Of a stretch of 64,000 nt of DNA, positions 55,265 through 64,000 are shown piece after piece. The number at the start of each line of letters is the position of its first letter. Positions within the stretch are counted from its first letter, which is position 1. The translations under genes were made by a program, and so were the position numbers. Under the pieces are notes generated by a model, which saw nothing but the letters and a program-made list of their open reading frames with translations, searched no databases and was not told where the DNA came from. The DNA is from Nectonema munidae (lineage: Eukaryota; Nematomorpha; Nectonematoida; Nectonematidae), in the NCBI GenBank assembly GCA_030549495.1, contig JAUIRK010000885.1, forward strand, positions 744,001-808,000, written 5' to 3'.

Positions 55265-57000
55265 CTGCAAAAATTAAGTATATTAAAGTAGTATCATTGC
55301 ATTTAATCCTTTTCCCAATATACTTATTTATACATAAATGGCAAGATATGCGAGTTTTTGGGCTACTGCCAATTTGACCATATATAATTGATAAATCAAT
55401 TGTTGGAGAAAACATATTCGTAAACTATTATTTTAAATATTTTGAACTGACGATCAAATATTCATTTAGCATTTAGCTTTTACAATACTGTAGAAATATT
55501 TTTTGGTGTACATCCAACTGCTACTTCTCATGTAAGTTACAAAATAAAATTTTAAAATAAATATATCAATTATAATTGCACATATAATCTTTTCAATTGC
55601 ATGAATATTTTTAACTTGAATAAATATCTGTTATTGTTTACTGTATTTTAAAATGATCAAATCTGATGATACACTAAAATATTTATTTATTGCTAACTAG
55701 TCTATTCATATGTACTCAACAAGATCAAATAACCTTTTACATTATTACACATTTGAAAACATAACATTTTTAAAAAAATTGTGTATAACATATATAATAA
55801 TATCAAATTGTACCATAATTCCCTAGATTTTTCTAACATTAAAAAATTTATTTTCAATGTCCTAATAAATCCCTAATGCACAAGTTCTTACCGGTTTTCT
55901 CTTCATCTCTTATTTCCTTTTCTGGTTTTCTCTTTCATCCATATATTATATATATATTAATACATGTGAATATTTATGTAATATTATCTCAACAAATGTT
56001 TATATACTTTATACAATATGTTTATGAACATATATATTCATTTATATATAGTTAATTGATAATTTATTATTAAATATACAGACAAATTCATCCACTCTAT
56101 GTTTCTATCACTTTATTTCAATTTTTTATACATATGTATATTTTGAAAATGTCTTGTTGTTGACTCTTTCTCTCAATTATGCCAGCTTTATTTTAAACAC
56201 TAATCTCACCTATTTCTTGTTTTTTTTTATGGTTTGAGGACTTTTATCTCGATGGAGCTGATCTCCCTTTGATTTCCTCAATTGACTTTTTTTAAGTTTT
56301 ACAACACTTTTGTATTTTCTATCGTTGTCTCTTCTAAGCACTGGTGTCTTTCTTACACTATTTTTTCTCAATATAGGTAATTACTTGCAACAAGAAAAAA
56401 TGATTGTCAAAAAAGTTTATTTGCGTCTTCTTTTTTATAAGGTTATCTCTAAAAATGTTGAAGCTTAGCTACTCTGAACTTTTTGCACAAATTATCTAAT
56501 TTGATAAATTGAAACGTAGATCCACTTCAGTTAGTTTCATTAAACTGGACTTTGATATATTTTGTGAAAATAAAATTTTAAGAAATTGAAACTATACAGA
56601 CTCGTGTTACAGATATAATCGAACCGGCAGAAGGCGTGCAAATTGTAGAGATAAATATGAATATCTTAAATATGATAATGAATGGCTGCAACATTAATTT
56701 CACTATCAAAATTGTTGTCTTAAGTAAAAAAATCCTATTTCAATGAAACTTATAACGAATTTAAAGTTTAATATAAGGAGGGAACATCAAATTACATTGG
56801 AAAAGATAAATTTGATGTAGTACTTGAAAATTTATCAATTATTTTTATATATCCTTGTCACATTGTTTACTATATTGCATTTTAGTTGTTTACTATTACT
56901 ATGTTTCTTTTAATATTTAAATCATGCACTTTTAGAATAAAGCATATGTACTGGGTACTGGGTGTAACTTTATTCTTTATTTCTTTTTAGATATATTGTG
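55265..57000. other. Very AT-rich DNA without a recognised feature
   Basis: Long A/T tracts and TATATA runs. No gene, terminal repeat or RNA could be supported. Confidence 0.5.
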
Positions 57001-57119
57001 CTGAACTGATTCCTCTTAGTGCACTCAAAATTGGAGAAAGTCGAAATATTAGTGTTGTGAACATAATCTAACCAAATGCCTACCATGAGCCAATGAAGCC
57101 TGGTTCTACCTTTATTACC

Positions 57120-57965
57120 CAGAAATAGATCGCTAATATAGTTGGGTCACTCACTGATAACTGGTAGAAGAGATACAAACAATGTGCATACGATTTATGA
57201 TTCAGATTCGTCAGAAAAGCTCTCCCAAGAAAGCAAGAACATAATTCCAAATCTTGTGGGAAACGGCGAAGAAACAGTGCAAACGCTACGCAACAAAGCA
57301 GCAAATGCCGGCCAAAGTCTGGGAAATCCTTACTATGTTCTTCGATACCGCTTGAATGAAAGCTTTTCATGAAAATAGAAAGCACAAGAAATCCGAAATT
57401 GCCGGAGAGAATCGCCTTTAGTTTTGTTAATTTTTGTCAAAGTGGAAAGACGACGATTTTAATCACCTCTGCCAAAGTAATGAATTCTTCATTTGGAGCT
57501 TCCGGCGTCCTAATTTTTAAAATGACAGAATCTGGGCATTGAGTGTGGAGGAGATTGAAGACAACGAACGGTACGAAGAACCTTCAAGTCTTAAGTTGCA
57601 TTGGATACATTTGTGCGTCACTGCTAAGCGTCTCACATTGATAAATCTACAAAGAGAGATAGGGTTGCAAGTGAGATTACTTTCGCAAAAACATTTTGGA
57701 GAAAAATGTGATTCTATTTTTGAAGAAGCCTAATAATGTTTTGGATGTGTATTTTTTCTAAGACAGAGCCCCGTGCTTTCCAGCAAATGAGACGCAAACT
57801 CTGAAGAGATCTGAGGTTGATTTCTTCGATCGAAACGAATGATATTGAATTTTGAAAGACAGAGTTGAAACTAAGATGATTGAAAAACATGATGCTGATC
57901 GCTATACAAAAAATAAGCTTGTAAGACAGCTAAGAGATTTGATGGACGGACTTGAGTTCAATGCT
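57120..57965 (+). other. GC-richer segment, possible decayed coding sequence of unknown family
   Basis: Composition is clearly less AT-rich than on either side, and several plus-strand frames are open in turn: LSQESKNIIPNLVGNGEETV (57217-57369), SFVNFCQSGKTTILITSAKV (57418 onward), EEIEDNERYEEPSSLKLHWI (57546-57730) and TKMIEKHDADRYTKNKLVRQ (57871 onward). The pieces look protein-like and are separated by stops. I do not recognise the family; an old transposon or processed pseudogene is possible. Confidence 0.35.
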
Positions 57966-57969
57966 AATT

Positions 57970-59730
57970 TTTTTTAATTACATTCAAGATTGGCAGATGT
58001 GTGAGACGCTCGTAGGTTCTAAATTAGATATTCAAAAGACATTTGACAAAGGTGTCCATTTAGAGAATATTACCAGTAATCTTATAATTATTATTTAAAT
58101 ATTAAATCTATAGTTTCTCAATTGTTTTAGCAATGTTTTTATGTAATACACTGTTTTGTAGTACTAAATATTGATGTTGTAGCCCTTAGCAAGAGGTTCC
58201 ACAATGTACAAAATCAAAATTTTTGAACAAATGGGGAGGGAGATAACAGAAAATATGTTATACCATTCAATAATAATTCCAAATTTGTATTTAAGAATTA
58301 TCTTTTCAAATAGGGTGTAAAGTTCGAAGTGAAGGAAAAAATATATTAAAACCAATTAAAATAACTACCTTTAAACAAACTAGAAAAATAAATTTTTCTT
58401 TGATGCAATTCCATTTAATATTCTACTTTCTCATAATTTATAGGAAAACTGTAATTTATATCCATAAAAGCGAAAGATGTTTGGCTTTCTTAAAAATCTC
58501 AAAGAATTCCTCATTCTTCACAAAAGTGAAAACTTTTCTTTGAATTCACATGAGGTGACGAGAAGCTTTGCAATTATTTTAATCAATGTAGTAAATACTT
58601 AAGAATACGCTGTAAGAGAGATTGTTATAGAGTAAAATAGGAATTATAACATCTTCTGTTTTAATCGGATGCCTGATCTTAACCCAATGTGTACTAGCCC
58701 CTGACTTTTACAAAGTATTATATTTCGGTTATGCGACAAAAATTTTTCTCTATTTGTCAAAGGACAACTGCTCATTTGTCCTACTTTGGCTGGGCATTTG
58801 AAAATAAATATTGTATATCTCAACATATATCAAATTTGTATGCAAAAATACTTCATTTTTAAAATTAAAAATAAATAAGATGATATACTTTATCACTTTT
58901 TCTCAAATCTTGAAAATTTTTGTAAATCACATTTTTAATGACGAAGATTATGTTGTCTTGGAATCTTTTAAAAACTCCAATTGAACACTTGTTCTGCAAA
59001 AAAAGGGTAAAAGATTTTAGAATAAACTATAAAGAAGTAATTAAGGCTGAAATAGTTTGTGTGTAAAAAGCATTAATAAAGATAAAAAGATTTATTAGAA
59101 TACACAAAGTAGCGAAGAACAGAGCCCAATAACTTTCAGGCATTTTATCCAAATTTGAGCACCTAATCATCGCAATTTTGGTTCATTCCCTCCAAAAATT
59201 AATGGCTTTGATTTCATGATCAATACCCTGATATTTTGGCTCCTTGCAGCAAAAGTGTGTGGAACGATGTTTGATGGGAGGTAGCTGCAACAATGTTACT
59301 TCATAAACCGTCAATAATCGCGAAACCTCGCTGTCCCGATCAAATTCATTGAGAAAGAAATTGTTGTCTTATAAATTCATATACTCTCAAAAATTCAACA
59401 TCTTAAAACAATATTAAAATTAACAGAATCAAATTTTTACAAAATAATACACTTTGAAAATGAAAATGATAATAATTTATAAAGTTATGATCTTTTAACA
59501 TTTAAAGAAAGTAAAACTTTGGAATATGTTTAAATTATTACATTTCTTAGATAAAAACACCTTCACAATTTCAACACGAGTATCCATAACATGGAACTTA
59601 CGATTTTATTGACTACCTCTTGAATTATACGCATGTATTCGGTCGAATTACTCGTTATACCAAAAACCAGCAAACAGTACTTCTAGGAAAAGGAATCGTT
59701 GAGATTTTTGAGGTACAACAAAACATTTAC
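57970..59730. other. AT-rich DNA without a recognised gene
   Basis: Short frames (58164-58355, 58644-58826) have no motif or splice support. No repeats with clear ends. Confidence 0.45.
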
Positions 59731-59734
59731 ACAC

Positions 59735-59945
59735 CCTACTATAGGGTAGAGTTCAAATGATTTCGACCAAAGCTAATATTTTTTTTCTTTACAAACTTTT
59801 GATCATTGAAATTGATTTATATTAAATTAATTTATTATAAATACCATCTTAAAATAATTCTTTTTTCCTTAATTACAATTTCTGATTATTTTCTTTTTTA
59901 ATTTATTCAAAATTATTATTTGTATATTTTATTTATTAAAAATTC
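59735..59945. repeat. Uninterrupted copy of the Tc1-like repeat split at 33303/36437
   Basis: It matches 33215-33303 and then 36437-36550 continuously, joining at about 59829. GAGTTCAAATGATTTCGACC at the left is the terminal-like motif. Confidence 0.85.
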
Positions 59946-59949
59946 CAAC

Positions 59950-60870
59950 CAGTGGCGATACCTCTTGTGAACGAAAAATATTAAAAAAATATATACATAG
60001 AAAAACGCGTCAATTTTAAGAAATGAAAAAAAATTAAAAAAAAATTGGTATCGAATCTGACAGAGATGAATGTTGGGGATATCATTGAAAATGTTTCTCA
60101 TAGTAAAACATGGAAAATATGATGTAATTTCTGTAATCATAAAAAAACTCAACCGAGTGAAAGCATGAACAAAGCAGCTACAGAATGTAAGGAGGAACGA
60201 GGAGGCGTCATTAAAATATTTGTTGTGGGGTGGAACAGGAACTTTGGTCCTGGAGCGGCACTGGAATTATTGGCCTTGAGTGAACTGAAGTCCACGTTGT
60301 ATACTTAATGTTTATGTTCCAGAATTCCCATATAGACTCACTAATTATATATTCAACTCAAATCGGGTGACCTAAAAATATTGATTTCTGAGCAGAGCTG
60401 GATCTAAAATAAAATTTACCCAGAGCGATTTTAAAAGACCTTCTTCAAAAATGAATTTTTTACTAAAGCATTATGAATGAAAGCCTATGCAGAGCATTAC
60501 TCGTATTACTCAATGAATATTTACCAATATCCAGCAACGTCGCCCCTCTCCAAGTACGGGAGGGAGCAAAACTGATTTTAATGGAGCCGGGACTAAAAGA
60601 GAGGGACTTCAAAGGAGTTCCATGGGCGGGGACAAATAAATCCCATGAGTGCTAACTAACTAAATAACAAATTTAAAACATGGAAGGAAATTTTGTAACT
60701 TAGTAAATGCTCTTTTTTAAATTATGAACTGGGGAAATGTCTGGCTGGAGACGTAGAAAATTTTGATATTCTGTATTTTGACATATTGCATTGCACCTGC
60801 CAAATCATATCATTTATATTCATTTTGAAGCAGACGAGACACTTTGCATAGTATTTTAAGAAAATGTAGT
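59950..60870. other. DNA without a supported gene
   Basis: Somewhat G+C-richer stretches at 60170-60300 and 60520-60630 contain short frames (60473-60655) without a family. They may be worn repeats. Confidence 0.4.
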
Positions 60871-60879
60871 TTTTAAGGT

Positions 60880-61660
60880 TAATTAGTGAAGTTCCAAGCC
60901 TCAGTATGGAAAATTCGCTTTCAAAAAATGGGTCTCAAGGCACTGTGCTTCCATATTAACCTTTAAATAAAACAAATGCACGAGGAAAGACTTTACCGTA
61001 GACATAAGCATGTATAAATCAGATTGTAATACGATTCGTTCCTTCAAAGTTTTATCGATTTCCAAGTAAAGAGAACTTTGTAGATTATTAAGTCCTTTGT
61101 CAGAAGCAAATACTAAAATCTTTTGTCCCCGTTACTTCCCTTGTCACTCTGTAAAATACTTTACGATCGCTAGAAACATTAAATGATAGTGATATTTATA
61201 ATGCAGTGCGTGACAGAGGTAAATGAGAGGCGTCAAAATCTTAAGTCAGCTAATTTGATATTGACCTTGAAATTGTTGGCAAACACCCGATAACTTTTTA
61301 CATTTTCATAAAGTTTGTTCAAAGTATCTGCTAAAATTATTCTCGTTCTAGATCATTTATCATTCTGAATTTTACACTTAATTTCTTTCATAGCGCTTCT
61401 ACCTTCTACTTTTTAAGATGTAGAAGAATGTTCATGGTTGTTAATCTTCTTAACAATTACATTTTTGACGTCATGGATTTTCGAATGACATCTCTAAAAT
61501 AGCTTTATCTTGTCGGCACTGTACATATGAGAAAGATATGTGTTATTTTCGTCATCTATAAAAATTTCTTTACCTCTTTGAATACTTGGAAGCAATTGCT
61601 ATAGGTACTGTAACTGTATTTAAAATCTGATAGGTGAAGAGCACTAAAAATTCATCCACG
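60880..61660 (-). pseudogene. FLYWCH-type MULE (Mutator-like) transposase remnant
   Basis: On the minus strand, pieces read GKEIFIDDENNTYLSHMYSA followed by DKIKLF and RCHSKIHDVKN, then VIVKKINNHEHSSTS and EGRSAMKEIKCKIQND. This fits a FLYWCH zinc finger, with YxF/W, Cys, Cys and HxH spacing. Further down are ILVFASDKGLNNLQSSLYL and FIHAYVYGKVFPRAFVLF, like the start of a MULE core. Numerous stops and shifts are present. These elements are common in arthropods. The assignment is by motif order and is fairly confident, although the catalytic core is poorly preserved. Confidence 0.62.
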
Positions 61661-61709
61661 TATGATTTAACAACAAACTGCCCAATCGCCAGGTATATAG
61701 TCAACTGAG

Positions 61710-61760
61710 GGAACTAGTTTTCTTAGGACAAAATTTTGAGACCGAGTTTTCCTACAAAAA
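61710..61760. repeat. Faint relative of the fold-back ends at 21261-21949
   Basis: TTCTTAGGACAAAATTTTGA followed by GACCGAGTTTTCCTAC resembles GGCAAAATTCCCTGAGACGA followed by GTTTTCCTACGG in the right arm at about 21889-21920. Confidence 0.4.
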
Positions 61761-62377
61761 AATTATAGATTTTATTTGTCTTTCTGAGAGATGATCATAT
61801 TTCTAAAATTTCATACTTTAATATTCAATGTGAATTTAAGATAAAGTATTCCAAGATCCAGTTTTCCAAGAGCGAATTTAGTGAGATAGAGTTTTTATAG
61901 CACCAATATAGTATTTTCTAAATATTCTTTCTCTTGTTAGGTTATAAAAAATCTTTGAAAGTATTTTTTAAGGATATAATAAACAAATAATAAAGACTAA
62001 AATTTAAAGTTTTGCATTTATTTCAAAACAAGAACAACAAACGAAATTAGATAACGGTTTGAGAAAAAAGAAAGAAAAAATAGAAAGATATCTTCTTTAT
62101 ATTACTTTAATGAAAAACCTTCATCAAATAATTGACAGCTCGGTTGCATCTAGCTAGCTTTAAAGTCTAAAATGGTCTGCTTTATTTTTCAACGAAATTT
62201 AATTAAAGACACTGTTGTCACACTCGCGCTCAAAGGTTAACTTTCAGTATAAAATTTAAAAAATCTTATACTTTTATGACCATTTTATTTAAAAAACAAT
62301 AACGCACTTTTTCGTTGGACAATATTTTATCTAATTCTAGATGCTCGCCTTTAGTGTGAATTTTAATATTGTAAATT

Positions 62378-63370
62378 TAGGGTTCAATATTTTGGCAATT
62401 TTTCTCGAATCGAGATTTCTCGATAGAAAAAATAATATATCGAAGTTTCTCGAGAATTCTCGAACTTTTTTGAAGTTTAAAAAATCTAAAACCCATCTAG
62501 AAAAATACAACTTTCAATAATTTAAACTTATTAAAAATTATCAAAAATTTCAGCAATTATTTTGAAAGTTTAAAAAAATTTCTTAAAAAATTAAGCTATT
62601 GATACTTTTGTCACTAAGCTTAGTGACAAAAATCCCAGCAGAAGAAAATATTCTTTCAGACTCCGTTGATGTTGGTGGAATACATTTTAAATTATTAAAT
62701 AAGTTTTCGAGTTGAATTGACATTTTTCCTGTTGCTTCAAACGCTTCTACATCTTTAGAGTAACTAGTATTTCCATTATTAGTAAACATTTCATTTCTTG
62801 GATACATTTTATTTTTAATTGTGCTTTCAAGCTTTTCATTCAAACTTTTGTACTTTTTTTCACTTCCCACTTAAATTTCTTCATTTATATTTATGCTTTC
62901 GTTTTTGTTTTTTCCTTCTTTCTTTAACAAATTTTCTGAACTTGGTGTGGGTCTAAAAGTGTCAAACTTTTGATTGATCTTTGATAATAATTTTTGCCAG
63001 AATTCAGATATTCTAAAAGACTAATAAGTTCTACGTTTCTTCTGACACTTATTCTGGAAATAAAAGAATCTTTAACTTTTGAAGACAAAGCAGTACTAAG
63101 AGAATCTAGCTCCTCAAAGATGAACTCAAACGCAGCTTCAGCTGTCAAAAGATTTGAATCCCTACTACAGATTCTTTCAGAAGCAATTTTGATCGGCTTC
63201 AGAGTATTCATAAGATCACATAAAAACTTGGTTTCAGATTCGGAAACTGAAATGTTTTCTTTTGTCAATTAAGCTTTTTGCAACACAATATTTTATTTCA
63301 AGAAATCGTTCTATCATTAAAACTATGCTGTTCCATCTTGTTTTCGAGTCTAAAACCAAATATTTTTCTC
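62378..63370 (-). pseudogene. Third hAT transposase remnant, ZBED1/Ac-like
   Basis: Minus-strand pieces: DSKTRWNSIVLMIERFLEI (about 63360-63300), then a long frame 63268-62924 (KFLCDLMNTLKPIKIASERI; AFEFIFEELDSL), then 62870-62583 ending in the dimerisation motif CIPPTSTESERIFSSAGIFV. TRWNS and ESERIFSSAG are signatures of the hobo/Ac group. The low-coordinate end carries CTCGAATCGAGATTTCTCGA just inside TAGGGTTCAATATTTTGGC (about 62378), a terminus style of these elements. Frameshifts separate the pieces. The BED finger part would lie beyond 63370 and was not seen. Confidence 0.85.
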
Positions 63371-63393
63371 TATTGAATTTAAATATAAACTTA

Positions 63394-63445
63394 CTTTTAA
63401 AATTGAAAGATAAACCTAGTCTTAAAATTGAAAGATAAACCTAGT
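63394..63445. repeat. 25-bp direct duplication
   Basis: TTAAAATTGAAAGATAAACC followed by TAGT occurs twice in tandem (63396-63420 and 63421-63445). Confidence 0.9.
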
Positions 63446-63539
63446 CTTTAATAATTAATTTTTATCAAATTATGCACATACGAAACTAAAAGTAAGGGGA
63501 GTCAACGATATATTTAAAAAGAATAAATATTCTTTCATT

Positions 63540-64000
63540 TGAACATTTTTCGATTCTTTGATTATTCGACAAATATAATATTTAAAATCGTGCAAATTGC
63601 AAAGTATAGGTAATAACTTTTGTAACATTGTATGAGGTAGCAAAATATGAACAGAAATTTGATATTTTTTGTTTTTTTAAAGAATATTTTTCGATTCTTT
63701 AAAAATATGAACAGAAAGTTTGATATTTTTTGATTTTTTAAAGAATATTTTTCGATTCTTTGATTACAGAATTTTATTTTGATTATTTGACAAATATAAT
63801 ATTTAAAATCGTGCAAATTGCAAAGTATAGGTTATAACTTTTGTAACATCGTATAAGGTAGCAAAATATGAACAGAATTTTTTTTTTTTGATTTTTTAAA
63901 GAATATTTTTCGATTCTTTGATTACAGAATTTTATTTTTATTATTTGATAAAATATATTATTTAATATCGTGAAAAAATTAATAACTTATCTAACATCCT
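63540..64000. repeat. Tandem array running off the window end
   Basis: Units contain GAATATTTTTCGATTCTTTG, TTGACAAATATAATATTTAA, AATCGTGCAAATTGCAAAGT, and GTAACAT-GTATAAGGTAGCA. Two full units and parts of a third are present, with a partial duplication near 63700. The period is roughly 150-215 with internal length changes. The array continues past 64000. Confidence 0.85.

Overview
The window is AT-rich animal DNA with spliced genes, AATAAA signals and a heavy load of DNA transposons and LINEs, with few host exons between them. No operons, bacterial promoters or long bacterial-type ORF runs are visible. The mix of hAT, Tc1, Tigger/pogo, piggyBac, Merlin, MULE and CR1/L2-like LINEs fits an arthropod. 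A crustacean such as a caligid copepod is my inference, not proven by the sequence.

The best host gene runs on the minus strand from 39610 to 17040. Four exons (39610-39365, 22565-22422, 18708-18541, 18482-17040) join in phase 0 into a 666-residue secreted protein with a signal peptide, a DOMON domain and a copper type II monooxygenase (MOXD1 / dopamine beta-hydroxylase-like) fold, and a C-terminal hydrophobic tail that could be a GPI signal. The fold is intact, but five of the six copper ligands are replaced, so I read it as a pseudoenzyme. Its first intron (about 16.8 kb) holds piggyBac-type remnants, a multicopy arthropod repeat gene, a LINE and a Tc1 element. Two further likely host terminal exons lie on the minus strand at 50577-50961 (four membrane segments) and 55055-55264 (hydrophobic C-terminus).

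Layout: 1-3510, an intact GC-rich Tigger/pogo element (907-3435) nested between 45-bp inverted repeats; 5187-11264, a 6.1-kb hAT element with an exact 8-bp target duplication, a decayed transposase and two tandem arrays; 11459-14530, two LINE fragments, a 468-bp MITE and a piggyBac remnant; 14822-15241, a Merlin-like deletion derivative with a 62-codon ORF; 17040-39610, the MOXD1-like gene; 43945-45770, a second hAT transposase; 47539-48207, a hAT-type MITE; 51209-52693, a Harbinger-like element with CRE-like palindromes in its ends; 60880-61660, a FLYWCH-type MULE remnant; 62378-63370, a third hAT; 63540-64000, a tandem repeat running off the end. Elsewhere I mostly see AT-rich non-coding DNA. 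I recognised no LTR element, Polinton, tRNA, rRNA or CRISPR.
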